Assembly (NCBI GenBank): GCA_030066855.1
Contig: JASJAU010000007.1
Coordinates: 107,145-171,144, forward strand
Direction: 5' to 3'
Length of the DNA stretch: 64,000 nucleotides
DNA from: Paracoccaceae bacterium
GTDB lineage: Bacteria > Pseudomonadota > Alphaproteobacteria > Rhodobacterales > Rhodobacteraceae
Shown: positions 10,712-26,421 of the stretch, one piece after another
Numbering within the stretch: the first letter of the stretch is position 1
Layout of the letters: each line of letters starts with the position of its first letter
The notes under the pieces: generated by a model
What the model was told of the DNA's origin: nothing
The model's database searches: none
The model's input: the letters and a program-made list of their open reading frames with translations, nothing else
Made by a program: the position numbers and the translations under genes

Positions 10712-11179
10712 ATGAAGGTCCGCATCGCCGCAGTCGGCCGGATACGCTCCGGCCCCGAGGCGGATTTGGTCGCGGACTATCTGCAACGCTTTGACAAAAC
10801 GGGCCGATCGCAAGGTCTCGGCCCCGCCACGCTTCGGGAGGTCGAGGCGAAGAAAGGCGGCATGGCGGAAGAAGCGCTGCTTCTGGAGAAAGCCATCTCC
10901 GGGACCGACCGCCTGTGCGTTCTGGATGAGCGCGGCAAATGCCTGTCTTCCGTGGAATTCGCTAAGGCGCTCGGAGCGTGGCGCGATCAAGGTGCATCGG
11001 AAGCCGCCTTTGCGATTGGGGGCGCGGACGGCGTCGATCCGAAATTGAGAGCGCAGGCGGATCTGACGCTGAGCCTCGGCGCCATGGTCTGGCCCCACAA
11101 ACTCGCGCGCGCGATGCTGGCCGAACAGCTCTATCGTGCGGCCTCTATTCTCGCCGGAACGCCCTACCACCGGAAGTAA
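10712..11179 (+). CDS. rlmH: 23S rRNA (pseudouridine1915-N3)-methyltransferase RlmH
   Basis: SPOUT family; FAIGGADGVDP...LSLGAMVWPHKLARAMLAEQLYRAASILAGTPYHR; follows rsfS. Confidence 0.94.
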   Translation: MKVRIAAVGRIRSGPEADLVADYLQRFDKTGRSQGLGPATLREVEAKKGGMAEEALLLEKAISGTDRLCVLDERGKCLSSVEFAKALGAWRDQGASEAAFAIGGADGVDPKLRAQADLTLSLGAMVWPHKLARAMLAEQLYRAASILAGTPYHRK

Positions 11180-11185
11180 TGCGGT

Positions 11186-14909
<3,724 letters not shown>

Positions 14910-14913
<4 letters not shown>

Positions 14914-16334
14914 GACGCGCCCGAAACCGAATCGTAAAGCGCGGCGTATTCCAGAGCGGAGGCATGCCATCCGACGCGCTGCCGCATCGCATTGGCCTGC
15001 AACTCAGCCCAGATGTCGGGCTCGGCGTAAAGCGCCATGAGCTGTTTCAGGGCCGCCGCCAGACCGGCGGCGTCGACGGGTGAGAACTGGAGCCCCGTCG
15101 CGACGCCTGACCGGAGCGCCATCGGACTGGCGTGGATCACCGTGTCAGCCAGGCCGCCGGTCATCGCGACAACCGGGATCGTCCCATAGCGCAGACCGTA
15201 GAGCTGGGTCAGGCCGCAAGGCTCGAACCGGCTCGGAACCAGAATGGCGTCGCCACCCGCCATCATCCGATGCGATAGGCCTTCGTCATATCCAATGCGA
15301 ACTGCGACGTTTGGATGCTCGGCCGCGCGGGCGAAGGCGGCCTCCAGTGCTTTCTCGCCCGCGCCCAGAACAGCGACCTGCCCGCCCCCGTCCAGAAAAG
15401 CCGGAATCGCGTCGAGAAGGATGTCGAGACCCTTTTGATGAGTCAGACGGGAGATAACGATGGCCAGCGGTCCGTCCGTCTTTGTCAGCCCGAGCTCCTT
15501 CACGATCTGCCGCTTCGCCCGGCTCTTCCCGCGCGCGGTCTTGAAGGTGGCAATCTCCGCGTCGCTCGCCGGGTTCCAGACCTCTTCGTCGATCCCGTTC
15601 AGAATGCCCGAGACGACGCTCTGGCGCTGGCGGAGAATGCCGTCCATCCCCATACCGAATTCCGGCGTCATCAGCTCCAGCGCGTATCTCGGGCTGACCG
15701 TCGTGATGCGGTCGGCAAAGACGAGCCCGGCCTTCAGCGTGCTGATCTGGCCCCAGTACTCGAACCCTTCCGGCGAGAAGTCCACGGGGTCTAGTCTGAG
15801 CGAATGAAGGCGATCCAAAGCGGCGATGCCCTGAAACGCCACATTGTGGATTGTCAAAATGGAAGGCGCCGGACTCCCACGCTTGGCCAGGTAGTAGGGC
15901 GTCAGCGCCGCCTGCCAATCGTGGCAGTGGACCATCTTCGGCTTCCAGCCGCCGATACCATGCTCCGCGATCTCGGCCGCGACCCAGGAAAGCGCGGCGA
16001 ACCGTTCCGGGTTATCGGCGTAGTCCTGGCCCTGATCATCGAGATAGGGCGTGCCGTTCCGGTCATAGAGATGCGGTGCGTCGAGGATCAGCATATCCAG
16101 TCCAGAGACCTTGCCGCCCAGCACCCGCGCGTCGCCGCCAAAAAGGTTGGGGAAACCCGCAAGCTCCTTCGCCCGCTTTGCCGCCTCGAGCACCCTTGGA
16201 TAGCCCGGCAGCAATGTCCTCATCCGCCATCCGCAGGGCTTCAGGGCATCCGGCAGCGCTCCCGCGACATCGGCCAGTCCGCCCGTCTTCACGAGCGGAA
16301 CGCACTCCGATGTCACCGACAGGACGGGTTTCAT
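14910..16334 (-). CDS. glgA: Glycogen synthase GlgA
   Basis: GT5; [20 protein letters not shown] and [22 protein letters not shown] motifs. Confidence 0.95.
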
Positions 16335-17596
16335 GCCTCGGCGGCCATCCGATCAAGCATCTTCTGCGTTATCAGCGTCACACCGTTTTCGGTAACGCGA
16401 AACCACTTGGCGTCTTCTTCCGGGTCTTCCCCGACAACCAGACCCTCCGGGATGTTCACCCGGCGATCGACAACACAGTTCTTGAGGCGCGCCGATCGCG
16501 CGACGTTCGCGTAAGGAAGCGCGACGACATGGTCGAGAACGGCGTAGCTATTGGTTTGAACCTGCGTGAACAGAAGGGAGTTCCGAATGACGGTGCCCGA
16601 AACTACGCAGCCGCCAGCGACAAGAGACGAGACCGCGCTGCCGCGCCGGTCATCCTCGTCGTGGATGAACTTTGCCGGAGGGACGGACTCGGAGTAGGTC
16701 CAGATCGGCCAGTTTCTGTCCCAAAGGTCGAGCTCAGGGTCGAAATCCGTTAGGTCGATATTCGCCTTCCAGAACGCATCGACCGTGCCAACATCGCGCC
16801 AATAGGCCTCCGCATCGCTTCGATGGCGGACGCAGCTGTTGTTGAAACGGTGCGCCTGCGCTTTGCCGTTGGCGACGATATGCGGAATGATGTCGCCGCC
16901 GAAATCATGGCTCGACTCCGGATCCTCGGAATCCATGATCAGAAGCTCGCGCAGATAGGACCATTTGAAGACGTAGATGCCCATCGATGCGAGCGCGTGT
17001 CCCTCGTCACCCGGAATGCCCGGAGGATCGGCCGGTTTCTCCAGAAACTGGGTGATCCGGTCCTGATCGTCGACCTGCATGACCCCGAAAGCCGTCGCCT
17101 CCATCCGGGGTACGGTCAGGCATCCCACGGTCACGTCGGCGTTGGTGTCGACATGCTCGCGCAGCATGACTTCGTAATCCATCTTGTAGATGTGGTCGCC
17201 CGCCAGGATGAGAATGTAGTCGATGTCATAGCTGTCGACGATGTCGATGTTCTGGGTCACCGCATCCGCAGTCCCGACGTACCAGCGGTTCTCATCGACG
17301 CGCTGCGACGCCGGCAGGATATCGAGGTATTCGTTCCGCTCGGCGCGAAAGAAATTCCAACCCCGCTGACAGTGCCGGATCAGGCTGTGAGCCTTGTACT
17401 GCGTGGCGATCGCCATCTTCCGGATGCCGGAGTTCAGCGCGTTCGACAGCGCGAAGTCGATGATCCGCGTTTTGCCGCCGAAGTACACCGCCGGTTTCAC
17501 CCGCGTGTCGGTCAGCTCCTTCAGACGCGATCCGCGGCCCCCGGCCAGAACGAAGGCCATGGACCGGTTGGTCAAGCGGCTCATTGATGGTGACAT
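16331..17596 (-). CDS. glgC: Glucose-1-phosphate adenylyltransferase
   Basis: [45 protein letters not shown]; left-handed beta-helix C-terminus. Confidence 0.95.
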   Translation of the reverse strand: MSPSMSRLTNRSMAFVLAGGRGSRLKELTDTRVKPAVYFGGKTRIIDFALSNALNSGIRKMAIATQYKAHSLIRHCQRGWNFFRAERNEYLDILPASQRVDENRWYVGTADAVTQNIDIVDSYDIDYILILAGDHIYKMDYEVMLREHVDTNADVTVGCLTVPRMEATAFGVMQVDDQDRITQFLEKPADPPGIPGDEGHALASMGIYVFKWSYLRELLIMDSEDPESSHDFGGDIIPHIVANGKAQAHRFNNSCVRHRSDAEAYWRDVGTVDAFWKANIDLTDFDPELDLWDRNWPIWTYSESVPPAKFIHDEDDRRGSAVSSLVAGGCVVSGTVIRNSLLFTQVQTNSYAVLDHVVALPYANVARSARLKNCVVDRRVNIPEGLVVGEDPEEDAKWFRVTENGVTLITQKMLDRMAAEA

Positions 17597-17618
17597 GGTC
17601 TCCCCCCTTATTGCCGGC

Positions 17619-19832
17619 CTAGTCCGACCCTTCATAGGCCAGCATGACGGCGCTTAATGGCGGAAGCGTAACACGCGCGGAAGCAGGTTGTCCGCGCCAT
17701 TCTTGTTCTTTTGCAATCACATGGCCCATGTTTCCGCGATTGCCCCCGCCATAACGTTCCGCGTCCGAGTTGAGCGCCTCGCGCCAGCGCCCCGCCAGCG
17801 GAAGGCCACAGGTCCAATCGCTCCGCTCAAGCGGCGTGAAGTTGCAGATGACGGCGATCGGGCGATCGCCTTCGGCGCCCCATCGCGCCCAGGCATAGAC
17901 CGATTCCTCAGCCGCGTTTGGCTCGATCCACTGGAACCCCGCAGGCTCGCAGTCTTTCCGGTGGAGCGCAGGCTCCGACCGGTAGAGCGCGTTCAGATCG
18001 GCGACGTAGTTCCGAAGCCCTGCATGGCTGTGATCGTGCAGAGCGCCCCAGTCCAGCTCAGCATTATGGTTCCACTCGGCAAGCTGGCCGAACTCCTGCC
18101 CCATGAACAAGAGCTTCTTGCCGGGATGCCCCCACATGAAACCGTAATAGGCCCTGAGGTTGGCGAACCGCTCCCAGGCGTCGCCCGGCATCTTGCTCAG
18201 CATCGATCCCTTGCCGTGCACCACCTCGTCATGGCTGATCGGCAGAATGAAGTTTTCGCTGAAGGCGTAGTGCAGGCCGAAGGTCATCTGATGGTGATGG
18301 TGTCGGCGGTAAATGGGGTCTTTCTGGATGTATTCGAGCGTGTCGTTCATCCACCCCATGTTCCATTTGAACCCGAAGCCCAGCCCGCCCGCGTCCACGG
18401 GCTTGGAAACGCCTGGAAAAGCAGTGGATTCCTCCGCGATCGTCATGATGCCGCCGACCTTGCCGTAGGTGGTCACGTTCATGCGCTTAAGCATCTCGAT
18501 CGCCTCGTAATTCTCCCGTCCGCCGTCCTTGTTCGGGACCCATTCGCCGCTTTTGCGCGAGTAGTCGCGGTAGAGCATCGAGGCCACCGCATCCACGCGC
18601 AGACCGTCGATGTGGTATTCCTCGAGCCAGTAAAGCGCGTTCGAGATCAGGTAGTTGGCAACCTCGGTCCGGCCAAAGTTGTAGATGTAGGTGTTCCAAT
18701 CCTGGTGGAATCCTTCGCGCGGATCGGCATGCTCGTAAAGCGCCGTTCCGTCGAAACGTCCAAGACCATGCGCGTCGGTCGGAAAATGCCCCGGCACCCA
18801 GTCGAGGATAACGCCGACGCCCTGCTGGTGGGCGGCGTCGATCAGGTCGCGGAACTCGTGTGGAGGCCCGAACCGGATCGTCGGGGCGAACATGCCGACC
18901 GGCTGGTAGCCCCAGGACCCCTCGAACGGAAACTCGCTGACGGGGAGAAGCTCGATATGGGTGAACCCCATCTCGACCACGTACTCGACCAGCTGCCGCG
19001 CCATTTCCTTGTAGGAGAGCGAACGCCCGCCCTCGCCGAAGACCCTGCGCCAGGATCCAAGGTGCACCTCGAAGATCGAGATCGGCGCCTCGCGGCTGTG
19101 GCGACCGCCGCGCTCGGCCATCCATGCGCCATCATGCCAGCCGTATCCGCCGATATCACGAACGACGCTCGCGTTCTCTGGCGCGTGCTGCGACCCGAAG
19201 CCGACCGGATCAGCTTTCAAGGGCAGGGTCGCCCCGTCAATCCCGAGGATCTCGTACTTATAGACGGCGCCTTCTCCCAGCCCCGGCAGGAAGATCTCCC
19301 ACACCCCGGTCGCGCCTCTACGGCGCATCGGGTTCCGGCGCCCGTCCCATTGATTGAAATCGCCGACGACAGAGACGCGCCGCGCGTTCGGCGCCCAGAC
19401 GGCGAAACGCGTGCCGCTGCTGCCTTCGTGCTCCATCGGATGGGCGCCCAGCACTTTCCAGACTCGCTCGTGTGTGCCTTCGGAAAGCAGGTACTCATCG
19501 ATTTCGCCCGCCACCGGTCCGAAGCGGTAAGGGTCTTCAAGCTCCCAGGCGCGGCCGGACGCGTCGCTGAACCTGAGGCGGTACGGCGCGTCACCTGGAA
19601 CGGGCCCCGAAAAAACGCCCGACGCTTCGGCGACAGGATCGAGAGTATGGGCGTCGTCGCTGACGAGCGCCCAGGCCTCAGAGGCGCCCGGATCAAAGGC
19701 GGTTACGTGCCGGGACTTGCCGGAACCGCGCGGTCCAAGGACAAAAAACGGGTCATCGTGATTGCCCAGCGAAATGCGCCGCGCGTCGGACGCGCTGACC
19801 GTCTGAGACCTATCTTTTGATTTCGACGGCAT
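17619..19832 (-). CDS. glgB: 1,4-alpha-glucan branching enzyme
   Basis: GH13 branching enzyme; VDGGGR-like region, [26 protein letters not shown]. Confidence 0.95.
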   Translation of the reverse strand: MPSKSKDRSQTVSASDARRISLGNHDDPFFVLGPRGSGKSRHVTAFDPGASEAWALVSDDAHTLDPVAEASGVFSGPVPGDAPYRLRFSDASGRAWELEDPYRFGPVAGEIDEYLLSEGTHERVWKVLGAHPMEHEGSSGTRFAVWAPNARRVSVVGDFNQWDGRRNPMRRRGATGVWEIFLPGLGEGAVYKYEILGIDGATLPLKADPVGFGSQHAPENASVVRDIGGYGWHDGAWMAERGGRHSREAPISIFEVHLGSWRRVFGEGGRSLSYKEMARQLVEYVVEMGFTHIELLPVSEFPFEGSWGYQPVGMFAPTIRFGPPHEFRDLIDAAHQQGVGVILDWVPGHFPTDAHGLGRFDGTALYEHADPREGFHQDWNTYIYNFGRTEVANYLISNALYWLEEYHIDGLRVDAVASMLYRDYSRKSGEWVPNKDGGRENYEAIEMLKRMNVTTYGKVGGIMTIAEESTAFPGVSKPVDAGGLGFGFKWNMGWMNDTLEYIQKDPIYRRHHHHQMTFGLHYAFSENFILPISHDEVVHGKGSMLSKMPGDAWERFANLRAYYGFMWGHPGKKLLFMGQEFGQLAEWNHNAELDWGALHDHSHAGLRNYVADLNALYRSEPALHRKDCEPAGFQWIEPNAAEESVYAWARWGAEGDRPIAVICNFTPLERSDWTCGLPLAGRWREALNSDAERYGGGNRGNMGHVIAKEQEWRGQPASARVTLPPLSAVMLAYEGSD

Positions 19833-19862
19833 CTCTTGCGGTCGCCCCCTGGCAGATCACGC

Positions 19863-22253
19863 CTACTCCGCCGCAATCGACCGGAGCGGTCGCGGAGGCA
19901 GAGCATCCCATATCTCAGAAGCATAGCCCCGAATGGTGCGGTCTGACGAGAACCAACCGCTGCGCGCCGTGTTGAACGCCGCCATCCGCGCCCAGCGGCC
20001 AGGGTTGCGGAACGCCTCGTCCACCTCGCGGCTAACGCGCCAGTAGTCAGTGAAATCGGACGCGACCACGAAATAGTCATGACCCGAAACGTTGTCGGCG
20101 ATGCCCCGGAAGCGGTCGTGATCACCCCGCGCGAAGGTGCCGTTCCTGAGCGAGTCGATTGCGCGGGCAAGGCGCGGATCTTTGGAGATCGCGTCCCAGG
20201 CGTGGCCCTCGACGTGCCGACGGGCCACGACCTCGTCGGCGTTCATACCGAACAGGAAGAAGTTTTCCGCTCCGACACGCTCCCGGATCTCCACGTTGGC
20301 GCCGTCGAGCGTTCCGATGGTCAAGGCGCCATTCAGAGCGAATTTCATGTTCCCGGTGCCCGAGGCCTCCTTGCCTGCGGTCGATATTTGTTCGGAAAGG
20401 TCAGACGCGGGAATGAGCCGTTCGGCGAGCGTGACGTTGTAATTCGCGGGGTAGACCACTTTCAGAAGGTCTTTGGTTACCGGATCGCTGTTGATGACGC
20501 TCGCGACCGAGTTGATGAGATGGACGATCTCCTTTGCGAAATGGTATCCGGGTGCCGCCTTGCCACCGAAGATCTTCACGCGAGGCGTCCAGTCCCCGTT
20601 CGGGTTGTCATGCATCTCCTGCCAGAGCGCGATCGTCTCGAGGATGTTCAGATGCTGGCGCTTGTATTCGTGAATGCGCTTCACTTGCACGTCGAACATG
20701 GCGTTGGGATCGACCTGGATGCCCATCGTCTCGCCGATCCAGTTCGACAGCTCCGCCTTGTTCTCGCGCTTGGCCGAGATGTACCTGTCCAGGAATCCGC
20801 TGTTGTCGATATGATGCTCGAGCTCACTCAAAAGCTCAGCGTCGCCGATCCAGTCCTCGCCGATGGTGTCGATTATGAGGTCGGACAGCCGCTTGTTGCA
20901 GGTCCGAAGCCAGCGCCGGGGGGTGACCCCATTCGTCTGGTTCACGATCCGGTTGGGGTGGTCTTCGTGCAGATGCTGGAAGACCGTCTTCTTCATCAGC
21001 TCGGAGTGCAGGGCAGAGACGCCATTCACCCGGTGCGCCATAACGAAAGACAGTTCGCCCATCTTCACCTCGCCATGCTCGATTATCGAGGTGCCGGGGT
21101 ATTGTGCGCGATGCGAATCGTCGATGCGCTCGATCAGCTGAAGGTGCCGCGGCAGCAGGTACCCCATCAGGCCTTCCGACCAGCGCTCCAACGCCTCGGG
21201 AAGAAGCGTGTGGTTGGTGTAGCTGAGGCAGGCGCGTGCGATCTCGACGCTTTCGTCGAAGGGAATCCCGCGCTCGTCGAACAGAAGCCGAACGAGCTCC
21301 GGCCCAGCGATGGCCGGGTGCGTGTCGTTGAGCTGAATGGCGACTTTCCCCGGCAGATCGCGCAGGTTTCGCCCCTCGCCCTCGAACCGGCGCAAGAGGT
21401 CGCGGAGCGATGCTGCGGTGAAGAAGTACTCCTGCTTCAGGCGAAGCGCTTTGCCGCCGTCAGTCGTGTCGTCCGGATAGAGAACGCGGCTAATGGTCCG
21501 GGCCAGCGCCTCGGGCTCGGCGGCGGCGGCATAGTCGCCTGCGTTGAACCGCGCCAGATCAAGAAGCGTCGTCGGCAACGCGCCCCAGAGGCGCAGCGTA
21601 TTGGCCCACTCGCCCTTCCAGCCGATGATCGGCGTGTCAAAGGCCTGCGCGACAACCGCTTCGTTCGGACGCCAAATGGCGCGCCCTCCGCGCTCATGCA
21701 CATGGCCGCCGAAACCGATTTCAAACGAGGCCTCGGGGCGCTCGAACTCCCAGACATGGGCCTGCGTGAGCCAGTCCTCCGGCTCTTCGATCTGCCGGCC
21801 GCCCTCGAACCGCTGCCGGAACAGTCCGTGCTCGTACCGGATGCCGTAGCCCATGGCCGGGATGCCGAGCGTCGAAAGGCTCTCCAAAAAACAGGCCGCG
21901 AGACGGCCGAGTCCGCCATTGCCCAATGCGGCGTCGGGCTCGTCATGCAGGATGGCGTCAAAGGACACCCCGGCATCATCGAAGAATGCCTTGGCGTCGT
22001 CATAGACCCCGGTGTTGACCATGGCGTCCTCGATGAGGCGCCCGATCAGAAACTCCATCGACAGGTAGTAAACGCGTTTGGCATCCGTCCGATAGGTCGC
22101 TTTGGTCGATTCGAACCACGGGTCGACGATCCGGTCCCGCACCGCCAGCGAAAGCGCGACACGCCAGTCGTAGACGGTCGCATGGTCCTCGTCCTTGCCG
22201 ATCGAGTACTTCAAATGCGCGTGAATCCGGTCTTTGAAACCATTACTGCTCAT
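19863..22253 (-). CDS. glgP: Glycogen/starch/alpha-glucan phosphorylase
   Basis: GT35; PLP-lysine region EASGTGNMKFALNGALTIGTLDGANVEI. Confidence 0.95.
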   Translation of the reverse strand: MSSNGFKDRIHAHLKYSIGKDEDHATVYDWRVALSLAVRDRIVDPWFESTKATYRTDAKRVYYLSMEFLIGRLIEDAMVNTGVYDDAKAFFDDAGVSFDAILHDEPDAALGNGGLGRLAACFLESLSTLGIPAMGYGIRYEHGLFRQRFEGGRQIEEPEDWLTQAHVWEFERPEASFEIGFGGHVHERGGRAIWRPNEAVVAQAFDTPIIGWKGEWANTLRLWGALPTTLLDLARFNAGDYAAAAEPEALARTISRVLYPDDTTDGGKALRLKQEYFFTAASLRDLLRRFEGEGRNLRDLPGKVAIQLNDTHPAIAGPELVRLLFDERGIPFDESVEIARACLSYTNHTLLPEALERWSEGLMGYLLPRHLQLIERIDDSHRAQYPGTSIIEHGEVKMGELSFVMAHRVNGVSALHSELMKKTVFQHLHEDHPNRIVNQTNGVTPRRWLRTCNKRLSDLIIDTIGEDWIGDAELLSELEHHIDNSGFLDRYISAKRENKAELSNWIGETMGIQVDPNAMFDVQVKRIHEYKRQHLNILETIALWQEMHDNPNGDWTPRVKIFGGKAAPGYHFAKEIVHLINSVASVINSDPVTKDLLKVVYPANYNVTLAERLIPASDLSEQISTAGKEASGTGNMKFALNGALTIGTLDGANVEIRERVGAENFFLFGMNADEVVARRHVEGHAWDAISKDPRLARAIDSLRNGTFARGDHDRFRGIADNVSGHDYFVVASDFTDYWRVSREVDEAFRNPGRWARMAAFNTARSGWFSSDRTIRGYASEIWDALPPRPLRSIAAE

Positions 22254-22271
22254 GCCGGCGTCCTAGGTTCT

Positions 22272-22300
22272 TGTAAGGGCTTACAGCCGTTAGCGTTAAC
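22272..22300. promoter_or_regulatory. Two adjacent palindromic operator-like sites upstream of glgP: TGTAAG-GG-CTTACA (22272-22285) and GTTAGCGTTAAC (22289-22300)
   Basis: Perfect 6+6 inverted repeat followed 3 nt later by a near-palindrome with LacI-family-like appearance, 19 nt upstream of the glgP start. Confidence 0.5.
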
Positions 22301-22348
22301 GATTCCGTTTATTTAGCGCAGAGGGCCTATTTGCAAGTCAATCCGCCA

Positions 22349-23833
22349 TCAGACCGCAATTGTCGCCGCGACCGCCTTTTTCCAGCGCGTGTACCGCAAA
22401 GAGCGCTCGTCTTCAGGCATATCGGGCTCGAACCGACGCTCCAACTGCCAGCTCTTCGTGAATTCTTCTTGGTTCGGATAGACTTCCACCTGCATGCCCG
22501 CCAGCCAAGCGGCGCCCAGAGCGGTTGTTTCCTTTACGACGGGGCGGTCAACAGGGGCGCCGATGATGTTGCTTAAAAACTGCATCGTCCAATCGCTCAC
22601 CGACATGCCGCCGTCGACGCGCAAGACACCGCCGGTGCCGTCCGGCGCGTCCGCGCGCATAGCTTCCAAAAGGTCCAGCGTTTGATAGCCGACGCTTTCG
22701 AGCGCGGCCCTGGCCAGCTCTTCAGGCCCAGAATTGCGCGTGAGGCCGAACACGGCGCCCCGGCACTCAGGCTCCCAATAGGGCGCGCCAAGTCCGGTGA
22801 ATGCAGGAACAAGAACGACCGATTGGGTGGTGTCGGCCGCTTCGGCCATCGGCTGGGTCTCGGCCGCCTCACGAATGATCTTCAGCCCGTCGCGGAGCCA
22901 CTGAACCACAGCGCCCGCGATGAAGATCGAGCCTTCCAGTGCATAGGTCGGCTCTCCGTTCAACTGATAGGCAACGGTGGTTAGAAGCCGGTTTTGAGAT
23001 CTCTTAGGAGTACCGCCCGTGTTCAACAACGCGAAGCAGCCGGTTCCATAGGTCGATTTCATCATCCCCGGCTTGAAACACGCCTGCCCGACCGTTGCCG
23101 CCTGCTGATCGCCCGCGACGCCCAGGATCGGCACCTCGCGCCCCAGAAGATCCACGCGGGTCTTGCCGAAATCCCCCGCCGAATCCCGGACCTCGGGCAG
23201 CATCTCCATTGGGATGTCGAGAAGGTCGCAGATCGTCGAAGACCACCGGCCCCTGGAAATGTCGTAGAGCATCGTGCGGCAGGCGTTTGTCGCGTCCGTC
23301 GCGTGAACCGCGCCGCCTGTCAGGCGCCAAATGATATAGCTGTCGACCGTCCCGAACAGAAGCTCGCCGCGCTTCGCCCGCGCCCTCGCATCCTCGTGCT
23401 GATCCAGTATCCACTTGAGCTTGGTGGCGGAGAAGTAAGGGTCGAAGAGCAGACCCGTCTTTTCGATGATGGTCTCTTCATGCCCCGCATCGCGCATCTC
23501 TGCGCAGAAGTCGGCCGTACGCCTGTCTTGCCAAACAATCGCGTTGTGCAGGGGTTTCCCGGTCGACTTGTCCCAAACCAGCGTCGTCTCCCGCTGGTTG
23601 GTGATCCCGACAGCCGCGATTTCATCCGCTGCAATGCCCGCCTTCTCGATGACGGCCCGGCAGGTCGCAGCCACCGTCGACCAGAGATCGGACGGCTCGT
23701 GCTCCACCCAGCCAGAAGCTGGGTAGTGCTGCGGAAACTCCTCCTGCGCGATGGCGGCGATGCGCATGTCCTTGTCGAATAGGATCGCCCTGCTCGACGT
23801 GGTTCCCTGGTCGATCGCCATTACAAAAGACAT
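22349..23833 (-). CDS. glpK: Glycerol kinase
   Basis: FGGY kinase; [21 protein letters not shown] and GCFALLNTG motifs. Confidence 0.95.
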   Translation of the reverse strand: MSFVMAIDQGTTSSRAILFDKDMRIAAIAQEEFPQHYPASGWVEHEPSDLWSTVAATCRAVIEKAGIAADEIAAVGITNQRETTLVWDKSTGKPLHNAIVWQDRRTADFCAEMRDAGHEETIIEKTGLLFDPYFSATKLKWILDQHEDARARAKRGELLFGTVDSYIIWRLTGGAVHATDATNACRTMLYDISRGRWSSTICDLLDIPMEMLPEVRDSAGDFGKTRVDLLGREVPILGVAGDQQAATVGQACFKPGMMKSTYGTGCFALLNTGGTPKRSQNRLLTTVAYQLNGEPTYALEGSIFIAGAVVQWLRDGLKIIREAAETQPMAEAADTTQSVVLVPAFTGLGAPYWEPECRGAVFGLTRNSGPEELARAALESVGYQTLDLLEAMRADAPDGTGGVLRVDGGMSVSDWTMQFLSNIIGAPVDRPVVKETTALGAAWLAGMQVEVYPNQEEFTKSWQLERRFEPDMPEDERSLRYTRWKKAVAATIAV

Positions 23834-23856
23834 GACGCCTCCTCCACCTTCCGTTT

Positions 23857-25440
23857 CTACTCAGCCGCGCTCTCGCGCGCTTCACGCTTCGCGGACATCC
23901 AATCGCCGATGCCACTGATCTCTTCAGGCGACAGCCGCAATCCGAGCTTGCTTCGGCGCCAGACCACATCGTCAGCCGTTCGGGCGTATTCCTTGTCCAT
24001 CAGCCATGCGACTTCGGCCTCAGTCAGGGTGGCGCCGAATGAGGCGCCAAGATCGTCCACCCGCGCCGCCTCACCCAAAACCGCCCTGGCTTCGGTTCCA
24101 TAGGCCCTGACCAGACGCTTAGCCCAAAACTCGTCAAGGAACCGAAAAGAGTCCCGCAATTTGCCAACTTCGGCGTCAAAGCCCCGAACCGGGAAGTCCC
24201 CTCCGGGCAAGGGAACGCCCGCCGTCCAATTCCCCCGCGCCTCCGTGAAGAAGGGCTTGAGCTTCTCAAACACCCCTTCCGCGAGCTTCCGATAGGTCGT
24301 GATCTTGCCGCCGAAAACGCTGAGGATCGGCGGGCCTGCATCATCGAGGGACAGCACGTAATCGCGGGTTGCCGCCGCCGCCGATTTCGCGCCGTCGTCG
24401 TAGAGCGGCCTGACGCCCGAGTAAGTCCAGACGACGTCCTCCCGCGACACCGTCTCCTTAAAGTACTGATTCGCGAATTCGAGCAGATAGGCGGCTTCGT
24501 CGTCCGAACAGGCCGCGTTCGAAGGATCGCCCTCGTACTCTTTGTCGGTCGTGCCGATCAGGGTGAAGTCGGTCTCGTAGGGAATGGCGAATATGATCCG
24601 CCCGTCAGTCCCCTGAAAGAAGTAGCACTTGCCGTGGTCGAAGAGCTTGCGGGTCACGATGTGACTGCCCTGAACCAGCCGGATACCCTCTCCCGAGTTG
24701 AGGCGTGCTTTGGTGCGGATCACATCCTCGACCCAGGGGCCGCCGGCGTTCACCAACGCCTTGGCGAGATGGGTGGAAACGCTTCCCGTCTCAACATCCT
24801 CAACCGTGACGGCCCAGACGCCATCGATGCGTTCAGCGGACGTCACCTTTGACCGCACCAGAATGCGGGCGCCCCGCTCTTCAGCGTCTCGGGCGTTAAG
24901 GACCACGAGACGCGAGTCCTCCACCCAGCAATCCGAGTATTCGTAGGCCATGCGGAACTTGTCGTCCAATGGACCGCCAGCAGGGTCGCGCCGAAGATCG
25001 AGCGTCTTCGTTCCCGGCAGAATCTTCCGTCCGCCCAGATGGTCGTACATGAACAGGCCCAGCCGGATCATCCAAGCGGGACGCCGGCCTTTCATCCAGG
25101 GCATTAGCAGGCCCAAAAGACGCGATGCGGGCGTCGATGTCTCGAACCGCATGTCCTTGTGGTAGGGCAGTACGAACCGCATGGGCCAGGAGATGTGCGG
25201 CATGGCGCGAAGCAACGTCTCGCGCTCCACCAGAGCTTTTCGCACAAGGTCGATCTCGAAATACTCGAGATACCTCAATCCGCCGTGGAAGAGCTTGGTC
25301 GAGGCCGAGGACGTCGCCGACGCGAGATCGTTCATTTCCGCAAGCGTCACCGAAAGGCCCCGGCCCTGAAGGTCGCGGGCGATCCCGGTTCCGTTGATGC
25401 CGCCTCCGATCACGAAGACATCGCGGATCTCTTCCGTCAT
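23857..25440 (-). CDS. glpD: Glycerol-3-phosphate dehydrogenase
   Basis: [53 protein letters not shown]. Confidence 0.95.
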   Translation of the reverse strand: MTEEIRDVFVIGGGINGTGIARDLQGRGLSVTLAEMNDLASATSSASTKLFHGGLRYLEYFEIDLVRKALVERETLLRAMPHISWPMRFVLPYHKDMRFETSTPASRLLGLLMPWMKGRRPAWMIRLGLFMYDHLGGRKILPGTKTLDLRRDPAGGPLDDKFRMAYEYSDCWVEDSRLVVLNARDAEERGARILVRSKVTSAERIDGVWAVTVEDVETGSVSTHLAKALVNAGGPWVEDVIRTKARLNSGEGIRLVQGSHIVTRKLFDHGKCYFFQGTDGRIIFAIPYETDFTLIGTTDKEYEGDPSNAACSDDEAAYLLEFANQYFKETVSREDVVWTYSGVRPLYDDGAKSAAAATRDYVLSLDDAGPPILSVFGGKITTYRKLAEGVFEKLKPFFTEARGNWTAGVPLPGGDFPVRGFDAEVGKLRDSFRFLDEFWAKRLVRAYGTEARAVLGEAARVDDLGASFGATLTEAEVAWLMDKEYARTADDVVWRRSKLGLRLSPEEISGIGDWMSAKREARESAAE

Positions 25441-25564
25441 ACAGGCTCCCGAAGCGCGGTGAATGCTACTTCTCTCGTGTCGCAAGTCTGCTGGCAATGC
25501 AAGTTCAGTCGAATTGCCGAGACTGATCCTGAGGCTAGGTCATTCTCAAATGGAGCGCATTTCG

Positions 25565-26389
25565 ATGTTGAGAGTTCTTCTAACACTTTTGGTCCTGGCG
25601 ACCCCGGTAGCTGCGCAGGATCGTCGGCCTAGCCATTGCATCGCAGTTGCGGACGCCGTGCCGGGACTGGAGTACCTCCACAAAGCAAGCTGGCGGGCGC
25701 CGGTTGAGGATGAGTTCGCTGTCCGGATCAGCTTCGTTGATCATTCGATGTATCTGCTGCAAACCCACGGCGGGCTGAGCGCGGTGACGGATTTCGCAGG
25801 TTTCATCGGCGCGGTCGACTTCGTGCCCGACATCGTCACGATGAACAACGCCCACTCGAGCCACTGGACTCCGTTTCCGAACCCCGACATCGACCATGTC
25901 CTCGAAGGCTGGCGGCAAGCCGGGGAGCCGGCGGATCATTACCTCGATCTCGGCGAAATGCTCGTGCGCAATGTCACCACTGACATTCGCGGCGGGTTTG
26001 AAACCGGCCGCATCAACGACGGGAACTCAATCTTCGTCTTCGAAGTCGCTGGGCTTTGCATTGGGCACCTGGGCCACCTGCACCATGAGCCAACGGACGC
26101 GCAATACGCCGCACTCGGTCGGCTCGACGTGGTCATGGCCGCTGTTGACGGAGGGCTGACGGTCGATCACCCAACGATGATCCGGATCGTGAACCGCCTG
26201 AAATCTTCGATCGTTCTGCCGATGCATTGGTTCACTCGTTCGTCGCTTGAGCGCTTCCTTGACGGCGTGTCCGGCGAATTCGCCATCGAACGAACGGACA
26301 GATCGTCGATTGAGGTCTCCCTCAGAACGCTGCCCAGCCGGCCGACCGTGATGGTGCTGGAGCCCCGGTTCCTCAATATGGAAGATTGA
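25565..26389 (+). CDS. MBL-fold metallo-hydrolase-like secreted protein
   Basis: Signal peptide MLRVLLTLLVLATPVAAQ; MNNAHSSHWT and LGHLHH metal-binding-like segments; UlaG-like beta-lactamase fold inferred. Confidence 0.6.
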   Translation: MLRVLLTLLVLATPVAAQDRRPSHCIAVADAVPGLEYLHKASWRAPVEDEFAVRISFVDHSMYLLQTHGGLSAVTDFAGFIGAVDFVPDIVTMNNAHSSHWTPFPNPDIDHVLEGWRQAGEPADHYLDLGEMLVRNVTTDIRGGFETGRINDGNSIFVFEVAGLCIGHLGHLHHEPTDAQYAALGRLDVVMAAVDGGLTVDHPTMIRIVNRLKSSIVLPMHWFTRSSLERFLDGVSGEFAIERTDRSSIEVSLRTLPSRPTVMVLEPRFLNMED

Positions 26390-26421
26390 CTTCGACCGGC
26401 CCGACCCCAAAACGTCCTTCC

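Noticed and set aside
17688-19820. 710-aa plus-strand ORF opposite glgB
   Set aside because: Shadow ORF of the GlgB coding sequence.
20079-22316. 745-aa plus-strand ORF opposite glgP
   Set aside because: Shadow ORF of GlgP.
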